Assembly: GCF_900243745.1 (NCBI RefSeq)
Contig: NZ_LT984798.1
Location: 2,164,501 to 2,228,500, forward strand
Source: Desulfovibrio sp. G11
Lineage (GTDB): Bacteria > Desulfobacterota > Desulfovibrionia > Desulfovibrionales > Desulfovibrionaceae
Length of the DNA: 64,000 bases
Direction of reading: 5' to 3'
Shown here: positions 33,897 through 41,611 of the stretch, in pieces
Layout of the letters: each line of letters opens with the position of its first letter
Numbering within the stretch: the first letter of the stretch is position 1
The notes under the pieces: generated by a model
What the model was told of the DNA's origin: nothing
The model's database searches: none
The model's input: the letters and a program-made list of their open reading frames with translations, nothing else
Program-made: the position numbers and the translations under genes

Positions 33897-35525
33897 ATGG
33901 TACGCACAAAAGACGTTCTCAACTGTCTGCCCCTGCTGGCGTCCATCCTTGGCGACCGCTATGGTGTGCAGGTATGTATTGGCGGCAAGGAAGCCTGCAC
34001 CAACGGTAAAGTTATCCATCTGCCATCGTTGCCCATTGATTGTGAGCCGGAATTATTGGCTCTGGCGAGGTCGTTTGTGGATCATGAATCCGGCCATATC
34101 CGACATACGGATTTTAGCGTGCTGAAAGCTGCAAACCTTGATCCAGTGGCTTTCAATTTGTTCAACTGTCTTGAGGATTGGCGTGTTGAAAAAAAGCTGT
34201 CGGGCATTTTCCCCGGCTGCCGGAGGAACCTGAACTGGCTGATACGACGATTCTTTGTAGAGCAAGCACAGCCAAGGGCCGGGGACGATTCCCCGGCCCT
34301 TGCTGTTTTGGACTATGTGCTGTTGACCGTGCGAGCCTGGGATGTGGAAGAGGTGAACAAGCCGCGCATGACAGCAGCAGATGCGCTGCGCCAGCACTTC
34401 CCCGGCCTGAAGGAAGTGCTGGATGCCATTCTGGCCAAGGTTTACATCCACTGCCCGGACACGGCTACAGCCATTGCCTATGCCCGCCTTTTGGCACAGG
34501 CCATCCGGCAATGGGAACCACAACCACAACCGCAACAACAAAAGAAAAGCAAAGGGAGCAGAGCTGACCATTGCGATTCTACCTCTCAATCAGAGCAGGA
34601 GATTTCGCCTGATTGTGCATCTCAAACGCAGCAGCCCACATCCCCCAGCAGGGCCAAGGATCAACTCGCAGCCTTGTTGCATGCCGAAGCGCAAGACCTG
34701 CCGCAAAATTTGGGGGAGCTTCTTTCAACGGCACTTACTCTTTGTCAGGCAGAATCGGCCTTTGAGAGTGTTACTGTGGCGGTAGAAGGGTTTCGACCTT
34801 CGGGCGTATTGCCTGAGCCGCAAAAGCTGCAAGCCCTTCAGGCCAGCATTGCCTTGCGCACACGCCTTCAGGGGCTTTTGCAGGCACGGACACAAAAACA
34901 ATGCAGCATCGGTCGGCGCGGGGCCTTACGCCCCGGCTCGCTCCATCGGCTGCAAACGGGCAATCCGCGCATCTTCCGCAGGGAGGCGGAACAGACTGGC
35001 CTCAACACTGCTGTGCATATTCTGCTGGACGTCAGCGGCAGTATGAGCGGCGTACCCATCGTCCTGGCAAGGCAAGCCTGCTTTGCTGTGGCAAAAGCAC
35101 TGGAAAATATCAAAGGCGTAAATCCTGCGGTCACGGCTTTTCCAGCTATGGCTTCCACAAGTTCTGTCTTCCCCATCATGCGTCATGGTCAAAAGGTGCC
35201 GGACAACTTCGACATCAATGCTTCAGGCGGTACACCGCTGGCTGCGGCCCTGTGGTGGGGCATGCAGACCATGCTGTTTCTCAAGGAACAACGGAAAATC
35301 ATTCTCATCATTACTGACGGAGTACCCGACAGTACACACGCAGCAATCCATGCTGTGACCGTAGCGCAAAAGCTTGGCTTTGAGGTGTATGGCCTTGGCA
35401 TCCGTGATGAGCATATAGCCCACCTACTGCCACAGACCAGTCGAGTTATCAACGATCTGTCTGACCTGGCACCAGTCATGTTTGACATGCTTCAAGGCGC
35501 TCTGCTGAAAGGATGGGCATCATGA
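33897..35525 (+). CDS. CobT-like VWA protein with HEXXH motif
   Basis: ATG 33897 is four bases after the DUF3150 stop; the frame stays open upstream, but ATG 33897 matches the usual family start. The 542-residue protein has an N-terminal zincin-like piece with HESGH (residues 63-67), the layout seen in mobile-element CobT-like proteins, a Gln/Pro/Ser-rich low-complexity middle (about 205-260), and a C-terminal von Willebrand A domain with MIDAS Asp378-x-Ser380-x-Ser382 (DVSGSMSG) and a distal ITDGVPD. Together with the CobS-like ATPase it may form a MoxR/VWA-type chaperone that remodels an unknown client. It is not likely to be a cobaltochelatase. Confidence 0.8.
   Translation: MVRTKDVLNCLPLLASILGDRYGVQVCIGGKEACTNGKVIHLPSLPIDCEPELLALARSFVDHESGHIRHTDFSVLKAANLDPVAFNLFNCLEDWRVEKKLSGIFPGCRRNLNWLIRRFFVEQAQPRAGDDSPALAVLDYVLLTVRAWDVEEVNKPRMTAADALRQHFPGLKEVLDAILAKVYIHCPDTATAIAYARLLAQAIRQWEPQPQPQQQKKSKGSRADHCDSTSQSEQEISPDCASQTQQPTSPSRAKDQLAALLHAEAQDLPQNLGELLSTALTLCQAESAFESVTVAVEGFRPSGVLPEPQKLQALQASIALRTRLQGLLQARTQKQCSIGRRGALRPGSLHRLQTGNPRIFRREAEQTGLNTAVHILLDVSGSMSGVPIVLARQACFAVAKALENIKGVNPAVTAFPAMASTSSVFPIMRHGQKVPDNFDINASGGTPLAAALWWGMQTMLFLKEQRKIILIITDGVPDSTHAAIHAVTVAQKLGFEVYGLGIRDEHIAHLLPQTSRVINDLSDLAPVMFDMLQGALLKGWAS
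34274..34301 (+). repeat. GC-rich hairpin inside the VWA gene
   Basis: AAGGGCCGGGGA (34274-34285) and TCCCCGGCCCTT (34290-34301) form a 12-bp perfect stem within coding sequence, followed by TGCTGTTTTG. The core GGGCCGGGGA is the same as in the autotransporter terminator at 17748. Confidence 0.7.
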
Positions 35526-35630
35526 TGGTGCCCTTGGACTACTGTCGCTGGAATCCGTTACGGGCGCTTAGTTCAATTCTTATACATAAACGGTGGCGCA
35601 TTCCGCGTTGCTGACACTCAAGGAGGCTGT

Positions 35631-35702
35631 ATGAACCCATTGGCATGGATACCTGTTGCCATTGCTGTGTTGCAGGTCATCAAGGAAAATTGGGACGATT
35701 AA
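35631..35702 (+). CDS. Predicted 23-residue membrane peptide
   Basis: A strong CAAGGAGG sits before ATG 35631. The peptide starts MNPLAWIPVAIAVLQVIKEN and ends in two Asp residues, which is one hydrophobic helix with an acidic end. It follows the VWA gene by 105 bp and is followed by a hairpin. Expression is unproven; such short frames also occur by chance, but the ribosome site supports it. Confidence 0.4.
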   Translation: MNPLAWIPVAIAVLQVIKENWDD

Positions 35703-35721
35703 ACTATTCAAAACGACAACA

Positions 35722-35741
35722 GTGGGCGGGAGTGATCCCGC
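35722..35741 (+). terminator. GC-rich hairpin between the two small genes
   Basis: GGCGGGA and TCCCGCC pair around GTGA and TTCTGAAATT follows; the ribosome site of the next gene lies 25 bp further. Confidence 0.5.
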
Positions 35742-35776
35742 CTTCTGAAATTGCGCAACTGAAAAGGAGAATAACC

Positions 35777-35938
35777 ATGAACAGTAAATGGACATTTATA
35801 GGCGGCATACTGGCTGGTGTCGCAGGGGTATTCACTGCGGCGGCGATTTCTGTGGAACTGGAGGGTCGGAAAAGCGGCAGCCGCAATGCCTTGGATGAAC
35901 CTGAAAAGCTGGCCTTGCCTGAAAGTGAAGATAGGTAG
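35777..35938 (+). CDS. Predicted 53-residue membrane-anchored peptide
   Basis: AAAAGGAG precedes ATG 35777. The peptide has an N-terminal hydrophobic segment (FIGGILAGVAGVFTAAAI) and a charged tail (LDEPEKLALPESEDR). Its plan resembles the small protein at 5352. It is the last gene before a hairpin and the tRNA-Pro boundary. No family is known to me. Confidence 0.5.
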   Translation: MNSKWTFIGGILAGVAGVFTAAAISVELEGRKSGSRNALDEPEKLALPESEDR

Positions 35939-35963
35939 AGGGATTCAAACTGATTGCAGGGCG

Positions 35964-35987
35964 GGAAGCGGGGGTATTCCCGCTTCC
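35964..35987 (+). terminator. Hairpin after the last small gene of the island
   Basis: GGAAGCGGG and CCCGCTTCC pair around GGTATT. A T tract is missing, so this is a weak terminator or a processed mRNA end. Confidence 0.45.
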
Positions 35988-36341
35988 TCGTCCTTACGAT
36001 CATGTATTTTTTGCCTGAAAAGTGATATGTGCAGTCAGGCCGCTAGGGATGGTTGGTGCAACCGCAGCAGGCAAGTCTATAAATATCGTGGGTTTTTCCG
36101 TCTGACCTTGAAGTTTCAAGCCGAGGCATTTTTCCGCACTTGATACATGGCCGCATGGAAAAGAGGTATTCTTAGCTACCATGAACGAAAATAGCCGCTA
36201 TCTGCCGTGGCAAACATCAGAGTAGCTTGCGCATGAGATATCTAAGTCTATCAAAAATGTGCTACGGAGGTACATGTAGTAATATCCATTTTCCGCACAA
36301 AGGTTGGAAGTAGGGTTGGAAATCAATTTTAAGGAAAACAA
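35988..36341. other. Gene-free end of the accessory region
   Basis: No ORF with a ribosome site, hairpin or repeat is convincing here. The mobile element presumably ends in this stretch, next to the 3' end of tRNA-Pro. Confidence 0.4.
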
Positions 36342-36374
36342 AAAGGGCTAGAGTTTTACTTCTAACCCTTTGAT
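36342..36374 (-). terminator. Terminator of tRNA-Pro
   Basis: On the minus strand AAAGGGTTAGA pairs with TCTAGCCCTTT (one G-T) and runs into TTGTTTT, six bases after the tRNA CCA end. Confidence 0.75.
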
Positions 36375-36379
36375 TTATC

Positions 36380-36456
36380 TGGTCGGAGCGAAAGGATTCG
36401 AACCTTCGACCCCCTGCTCCCAAAGCAGGTGCGCTACCAAGCTGCGCCACGCTCCG
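36380..36456 (-). tRNA. tRNA-Pro (anticodon UGG)
   Basis: The minus strand starts CGGAGCG, shows the D arm GCGCAGCTTGG, the anticodon stem CCTGC to GCAGG with loop TTTGGGA, the T arm GGTTCGAATCC, and ends CGCTCCG-A-CCA. CCA is encoded. All stems pair. The 3' end borders the accessory region, and tRNA 3' ends are frequent integration sites. Confidence 0.97.
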
Positions 36457-36842
36457 CAGGAATGCGCCGTGGCAAATGCCGGCGCGGAATCAGTGGGGGA
36501 AACAAACTGTTGTTTGCCATCCCGGCGGGGCGTCTGCCCCGACATGACCACGATCTGCCTGAAAGTTGTCCCCATAAAAGCGCATTTTTTGCGCGGGACC
36601 ATTGCGCTGTCGGTTTAACCATTTTGCCATGCCCCGTGTCAAGCCCTGCCTTGGGTTCCGGTGGGGCGTACGGGCAAGGCATTTTTGCCCTTCCGGCTGT
36701 TAGCGGCTCCGGGCCGATTCGTGCCGGGTCAGGGGAACGGTCCCGCTAGGGCCGCCGTTCATAGCATGTGCCTGACCAAAGATCATGCGTTCAGGTGGCT
36801 GCCGAAAGGTTTACGCCTGTGCCGGAAAGGGCGGGAAAGGAA
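36457..36842. other. Gene-free spacer between two tRNA genes
   Basis: I see no gene. An AT-free GC-rich stretch holds short inverted segments such as AAGCGCA to TGCGC near 36,580, probably part of the tRNA-His promoter or terminator surroundings. Confidence 0.4.
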
Positions 36843-36876
36843 GAAACGTCCGGGAGGCAGGCCTCACAGACGTTTC
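36843..36876 (-). terminator. Hairpin downstream of tRNA-His
   Basis: GAAACGTC and GACGTTTC form the arms with a nested GAGGC/GCCTC; on the minus strand TTCCTTTCCC follows. Confidence 0.5.
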
Positions 36877-36892
36877 CGCAAAAAGAAATTTG

Positions 36893-36969
36893 TGGGGCGA
36901 AAGATGGGACTTGAACCCACGGCCACCTGGGCCACAACCAGGTGCTCTACCTACTGAGCTACTTCCGCC
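36893..36969 (-). tRNA. tRNA-His (anticodon GUG)
   Basis: The minus strand has G-1 then GCGGAAG as acceptor arm, pairing with CTTTCGC (one G-T), discriminator C73 pairing with the extra 5' G, and an encoded CCA. The anticodon loop TTGTGGC gives GUG. G-1/C73 is the histidine signature. Confidence 0.97.
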
Positions 36970-37237
36970 ACAGAAAAATTCTTATAAGCAGGATAATTCC
37001 TTTTGGCAAGCTTTTTTTACATTGCTGCGGCTCTGGATTTTATCTAGAAAAAAAACTAAACTGCGCCAACCGCCGCAAGGGGTGGCCTGCGGCCACTTTT
37101 TCGACCGTTGTTACGGCAGGTCTGCCGTCCCGTCCGCCACTGTCTGCCCGGCTGCTTTTCGTCCCTTTCGGGCAAGCCTGGTGACCGGGGCCGGATTTTC
37201 GCGGCCACAAGCATAAAAAAATATTTCGGGGATATAT

Positions 37238-38491
37238 ATGGACAAGTTGGTCATTGAGGGCGGTGTGCCGCTTACGGGCAGTATTGAGGTGAGCGGCTCA
37301 AAAAATGCTGCGCTGCCTATCCTTTTTGCTGCAATTTTGCCTGAAGAGCCTGTTACTATTACCAATGTTCCTGATCTTCGCGATATTCACACCACCCTCA
37401 ACCTGCTCAAGGTGCTCGGTTGCGACTGCCAGTACGAAAACGGGCAGGTGCGTATCGTTCCGGGCAGTCTGCTGCCCGAAGCCCCGTACGACCTTGTGCG
37501 CACCATGCGGGCATCGGTGCTTTGCCTGGGGCCTCTGCTTGCCCGCATAGGCCAGGCCCGTGTGGCGCTGCCCGGCGGCTGCGCCATCGGCGCGCGCCCC
37601 GTGGACCAGCACTTGAAGGGGCTGGAGCAGATGGGCGCGAGCTTTCAATTGGAAGAAGGCTATATCATCGGCCGCTGCCGCAAGCTCACGGGCGCGCACA
37701 TCACGTTTGACATGCCCACGGTGGGCGGCACGGAAAACCTGCTCATGGCGGCTGTACTGGCCGAGGGCAAGACCGTGCTGGAAAACGTGGCTCTTGAGCC
37801 TGAGGTGGTGGATCTTGCAAATTTCCTGTGCGCCTGCGGCGCGCGCATAAGCGGGCAGGGCACATCGTGCATACGTATTGAGGGCGTCACCTCCCTGCAT
37901 CAGGCTACGTATCCCGTCATGCCGGACCGCATTGAAGCCGGAACATTTCTGGCGGCGGCGGGCATTACAGGTGGCGAACTTCTTTTGCACAACTGCCCTT
38001 ATGACGAGCTTGAGTCCGTTATCCTCAAACTGCGCAGCATGGGGATGGAGATCACGCAGCAGGGCAGCGGCGTGCTGGCCCGCTGCTGCGCGGCCCCCCT
38101 GCGCGGCACGGACGTGAAAACCCAGCCATACCCCGGCTTTCCTACAGACATGCAGGCCCAGATCATGGCGCTCATGTGCCTGGCGCAGGGGGCCAGCGTG
38201 GTGGAAGAAAGCATTTTTGAAAACCGCTTCATGCATGTTCTTGAGCTGATGCGCATGGGCGCGCAGATCAAGGTTTCGGGCCATACGGCCATGGTGCGCG
38301 GCGTACAGAAACTTACGGGCGCGCCTGTTATGGCATCAGACCTGCGGGCCAGTGCTTCACTGGTGCTTGCGGGCCTTGCTGCCCAGGGCGTAACAGAGGT
38401 GCGGCGCATTTATCACCTGGACAGGGGCTACGAGCATATCGAGCACAAGCTTAACGCCGTGGGCGCGCGCATCCGGCGGGAAAAGCAGTAA
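37238..38491 (+). CDS. murA: UDP-N-acetylglucosamine 1-carboxyvinyltransferase
   Basis: The 417-residue enzyme carries out the first committed step of peptidoglycan synthesis, joining phosphoenolpyruvate to UDP-GlcNAc. It has the family start ([20 protein letters not shown] then SKNAALPIL, Lys22-Asn23) and the catalytic Cys115 loop ([18 protein letters not shown]), so it should be sensitive to fosfomycin. The C-terminus ends in the usual [13 protein letters not shown] segment. A weak ribosome site (GGGG) precedes the start. The BON lipoprotein gene follows 17 bp later. Confidence 0.97.
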   Translation: MDKLVIEGGVPLTGSIEVSGSKNAALPILFAAILPEEPVTITNVPDLRDIHTTLNLLKVLGCDCQYENGQVRIVPGSLLPEAPYDLVRTMRASVLCLGPLLARIGQARVALPGGCAIGARPVDQHLKGLEQMGASFQLEEGYIIGRCRKLTGAHITFDMPTVGGTENLLMAAVLAEGKTVLENVALEPEVVDLANFLCACGARISGQGTSCIRIEGVTSLHQATYPVMPDRIEAGTFLAAAGITGGELLLHNCPYDELESVILKLRSMGMEITQQGSGVLARCCAAPLRGTDVKTQPYPGFPTDMQAQIMALMCLAQGASVVEESIFENRFMHVLELMRMGAQIKVSGHTAMVRGVQKLTGAPVMASDLRASASLVLAGLAAQGVTEVRRIYHLDRGYEHIEHKLNAVGARIRREKQ

Positions 38492-38508
38492 ACAGCCAAG
38501 GAGAAACC

Positions 38509-39216
38509 ATGCAACGCCTGGCGCTTATTTTGCTTTTGTTCATGCTGGCCGGTCTTAACGGCTGCGCTTACAGCGGGTATGGCCTGTATGACGACCAGCG
38601 CCTTATGGATACCATTTCGGACGACAAGGGAATGGCGACCAAAATCAAGACAGCCCTTATGAATGAGAGCTTTACCGGGGGCTGGTCTGTGGCGGTATAC
38701 AGTTTTTACCGGCATGTTTTTCTGGTGGGTGAGGTTCCGCCGGACATGCAGGGCAAGGCCCTGGCCATTGCCCGCCGGTATAATCCGCTTTCGGTAACGC
38801 CGCACTGGTTTACCCCGGGCAGGAGCGATACCAGCAACATTGTACTGGCAACCAGGCTGCGCAAGGACCTTATCGGAACCAAGGGGCTTTCTTCCACCCG
38901 TATAGATACAGAAGTGAACGCGGGCAGGGTGGTGTTGCTGGGGGTAGTGAAGGATGACGCTGAAAAGCAGCTTGCCATACAGGCGGCGCGGAGCGTGCCG
39001 GGAGTAACCTCGGTAACAAGCTACCTTATGCTGCCGCAAAAAGCCGGACAGCTTGGCGCGGGTGCATCCGAGCAGCATGAAGGCATGGGACCGGCCGATG
39101 GCGGTTTTGTGCCTGACAGCGCTTCGGGCAGTTCGGGGGGCATGAATACCTCTCCTGCATCTTCGGGCGGAACGCCGGGCGCTTCCGGCAATGTAGAAAG
39201 TCGCGACCTGCCCTGA
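38509..39216 (+). CDS. BON-domain lipoprotein
   Basis: The 235-residue protein has a signal segment ending in the lipobox LNGC (Cys19), then two BON domains: one at about 40-100 (ISDDKGMATKIKTALMNES) and one at about 125-180 (NIVLATRLRKDL, VNAGRVVLLGVVKDDAEKQL, VPGVTSVTSYLML). BON domains bind membranes or protect against osmotic stress in OsmY/DolP-like proteins, so an outer-membrane integrity role is likely. The last 55 residues are a Gly/Ser/Pro disordered tail. AAGGAG precedes the start, 17 bp after murA. Confidence 0.85.
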   Translation: MQRLALILLLFMLAGLNGCAYSGYGLYDDQRLMDTISDDKGMATKIKTALMNESFTGGWSVAVYSFYRHVFLVGEVPPDMQGKALAIARRYNPLSVTPHWFTPGRSDTSNIVLATRLRKDLIGTKGLSSTRIDTEVNAGRVVLLGVVKDDAEKQLAIQAARSVPGVTSVTSYLMLPQKAGQLGAGASEQHEGMGPADGGFVPDSASGSSGGMNTSPASSGGTPGASGNVESRDLP

Positions 39217-39305
39217 TTCGGGCGGATTGCCGCATGTCCGGCGATCCGGCGAAAGGCATTCCCGGATTTTTGTGCAGCGCCTTTCCGGTGAAATTTTTGA
39301 GGTTT

Positions 39306-39358
39306 ACGCAGCAGGGGCCGCACGGCGCATGACATGGCGCGGGCGGCCCCTGCTGCGT
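39306..39358. terminator. Bidirectional terminator with 16-bp stem
   Basis: ACGCAGCAGGGGCCGC and GCGGCCCCTGCTGCGT are perfect reverse complements around a GC-rich loop, placed between two converging genes. Confidence 0.8.
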
Positions 39359-39479
39359 CTGAAACGTTGTTGGAAAACAAGACGGCAACGGGTTGCGGTT
39401 CGGGCCGTCAGGCTATGTGCGTACTTGGCCGCCTGAGAGGCGGGCTGCAAGTCCGCCGGATAGGCTGTTGTGCGTCGTT

Positions 39480-39983
39480 TCAGGATTTTTTACGGCCCAG
39501 GGCCAGCCCCATACGGCGGATGCCTTCCTGTGGTTCGGCGGGCAGCATTTCCCAGTCAGCCTCCTTGTGGCGCACGAGAGCGGCGATCGCGTCCAGAGCT
39601 TCTTCGGCGCTATCCACCCAGTGACTCACGGCCCCGTGCAGCATGAGACCTGGGCCTTCCAAAGGCCCGCATATGCCGAGCACGGGTACCCCGGCTCCGG
39701 CGGCCAGCCCCACTTCCACACCGGCATCCTGGCCGGAGGCTCCGTAATAGATGACCATGTCCGCCTCAAGGCAGGCATCGCGGCAAAAGGTATACACCTG
39801 GCCGCCGTCCCGGTCTGTATCCATCCAGATGCGGCGTTCAGCCGGGGTCAGGCCCGGGGGTGGCACGGCTTTTTCCGTCCAGTCCAGAATACGGCAGCCC
39901 ATGCCGCGCAGTTCGCGGCCCAGAAGGCGCACACCGTGTTTATGCTTGAAAGAGCCTGCCACGTAGATGGTAAATGCCGCCAT
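39480..39983 (-). CDS. Nucleoside 2-deoxyribosyltransferase-like protein
   Basis: The 167-residue protein has the deoxyribosyltransferase Rossmann-like start (FTIYVAGSFKHKHGVRLLGR), an Asp-rich middle (DTDRDGGQVYTFC) and the conserved GASGQDAGVEVGLAAGAG segment holding the nucleophilic Glu of this family, followed by VPVLGICG. It may transfer deoxyribose between bases or clean up nucleosides. A function other than base exchange is possible. The gene faces the BON gene and shares a terminator with it. Confidence 0.75.
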   Translation of the reverse strand: MAAFTIYVAGSFKHKHGVRLLGRELRGMGCRILDWTEKAVPPPGLTPAERRIWMDTDRDGGQVYTFCRDACLEADMVIYYGASGQDAGVEVGLAAGAGVPVLGICGPLEGPGLMLHGAVSHWVDSAEEALDAIAALVRHKEADWEMLPAEPQEGIRRMGLALGRKKS

Positions 39984-40084
39984 GAACAGTCCTTTACGGT
40001 TTTTTTACAGAGTGTGGGAACGTGTTGCTGCAAGGGGCGTGCTGTCTCGCATGAAAGGGTAAAGGCTTTCATGCGGCGCGGCCC

Positions 40085-40588
40085 TCAATATTCGATGCCG
40101 GGCGCGGCCTTGATGCCGGCGCGCCAGGGATGCTTGATTTCGGTCATGGAGGTCACAAGGTCCGCGGCGTCCACCAGCCAGTCCGGTGCGTTCCGGCCCG
40201 AAAGCACCAGGTGCGTAGCCTGCTGCCGCGCCAGAGCCATGAGTTCTTCAATCTCCTCGCGCAAAAGAATGCCCGCGCCAAAGGCGTAAAGGCTTTCGTC
40301 CAGCACCAGCATATCGGCTTCGGCCATCTGTCGTCGCGCCCATGCAAGCACTTGCAATGCGGCCTCACGGTGGGCGGGGCGGTCTTCGTCACGGCGCAGA
40401 AAGCCGCAGCCCCCGGCCAGAAAGCGTGCCCCCAGCCATTGAGCCAGCATGGCCTGCTCACCTGCCTGTCCATAGCGTTTCATAAACTGACCAAAAGCCA
40501 CGGTCATGCCCTGGCCCATGGCGCGTACGGCCTGCCCAGTGCAGGCGCTTGTCTTGCCTTTGCCGTCACCCGTATAAACAAGAATCAT
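40085..40588 (-). CDS. cobO: Cob(I)yrinic acid a,c-diamide adenosyltransferase
   Basis: The 167-residue enzyme shows the CobO/BtuR/CobA layout: an N-terminal P-loop (MILVYTGDGKGKTSAC), the QFMKRYGQAGEQ part, VLDESLYAFGAG, and LVLSGRNAPDWLVDAADLVTSM near the end. It attaches the 5'-deoxyadenosyl group to cobalamin, making the coenzyme required by the NrdJ encoded in this window. The start ATG overlaps the stop of the upstream radical SAM gene (TGATG), so the two are cotranslated. Confidence 0.93.
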   Translation of the reverse strand: MILVYTGDGKGKTSACTGQAVRAMGQGMTVAFGQFMKRYGQAGEQAMLAQWLGARFLAGGCGFLRRDEDRPAHREAALQVLAWARRQMAEADMLVLDESLYAFGAGILLREEIEELMALARQQATHLVLSGRNAPDWLVDAADLVTSMTEIKHPWRAGIKAAPGIEY

Positions 40589-41610
40589 CAGCTCCACACT
40601 CCTGTCAGGGCCGCGTGACAGGAAGGACACGCGCCGGGCGTGTCTGCCTGCATGAGTGACCGTATGTTGTAGCCCCGGCGCTCTATAACCAGGTTGCCGC
40701 ACTGGGGACAAAACGTATTGCCGCCCAACGCGCTCTGCGCATTGCCTATATATACAAAATGCAGGCCTTCATCACGGCCTATGGCCCAGGCTTCTTCAAG
40801 TTTTGCCAGCGGGGTGGAAGGATGGTCGGCCATGAGGTGCGCACCGTGAAAGGCTGAGATATGCCAGGGGGTATCGGCCCCCAGTTCCTGCCGGATAAAG
40901 GACGCGGCGGCCTTGAGTTCGCCCGGGCTGTCATTGACGCCGGGAATGACGAGGGTTGTCACTTCAAGCCACCAGCCCATGGCCCTGATGGTCTTGAGAT
41001 TGTCGAGCACCGGCTGCAGGCGCGCGCCGCAGTACTGGCGATAGAAGCTGTCGCTGAAAGCCTTGAGGTCCACATTGGCTGCCTGAACGCTCCGGCTCAG
41101 AACCGTCAGGCAATCCGTCGACATATAGCCGTTGGTCACCAGCAGGCTGCGCATGCCCCGGGCCACGGCAAGGGAAGCGGTTTCGTAAACCAGCTCAAAA
41201 AAAACCGTAGGCTCGTTGTAGGTAAAAGCCATGCTGCGGGCGCGGTTTTCCTGGGCCAGGAGTATCAGGTCTTCGGGCGTGGCGCGCCTGCCGGGAACTA
41301 CGCCGTTGGCGGGTATGTGGGCAATGTCGCTGTTCTGGCAAAACTTGCAGGAAAAGTTGCAGCCCACGCTGCCGACAGAAAAAGTCCGGCTGCCCGGAAG
41401 AAAGTGGTAGAGCGGTTTTTTTTCTACCGGATCCAGATTGACGGCGGTGACCACATCACGCACCACCGAGACAAGTTCTCCATTGATATTGGCCCGCACA
41501 CCGCACAGGCCCTTGGCCCCTTTTTTGAGGCGGCAGCCATGTGCGCAGAGGCGGCACAGCACGCTGCCCTGATCGTGCCCTTGAAGAGGCTGCCAGAGTT
41601 GTGTCTGCAT
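40588..41610 (-). CDS. amrS: AmrS-type radical SAM protein (AmmeMemoRadiSam system)
   Basis: I place the start at 41610, after CGGAGG; the frame stays open much further but loses homology. The 340-residue protein has an N-terminal Cys motif (CRLCAHGCRLKKGAKGLCGVR), the radical SAM CxxxCxxC (CNFSCKFCQN), and a C-terminal CPQCGNLVIERRGY with CPSC. This layout is the AmrS protein of the AmmeMemoRadiSam system, whose partners Memo and AMMECR1 are not in this window. Its substrate is unknown. It overlaps cobO and starts one base after the preceding Pro-rich gene. Confidence 0.88.
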   Translation of the reverse strand: MQTQLWQPLQGHDQGSVLCRLCAHGCRLKKGAKGLCGVRANINGELVSVVRDVVTAVNLDPVEKKPLYHFLPGSRTFSVGSVGCNFSCKFCQNSDIAHIPANGVVPGRRATPEDLILLAQENRARSMAFTYNEPTVFFELVYETASLAVARGMRSLLVTNGYMSTDCLTVLSRSVQAANVDLKAFSDSFYRQYCGARLQPVLDNLKTIRAMGWWLEVTTLVIPGVNDSPGELKAAASFIRQELGADTPWHISAFHGAHLMADHPSTPLAKLEEAWAIGRDEGLHFVYIGNAQSALGGNTFCPQCGNLVIERRGYNIRSLMQADTPGACPSCHAALTGVWS

Positions 41611-41611
41611 G

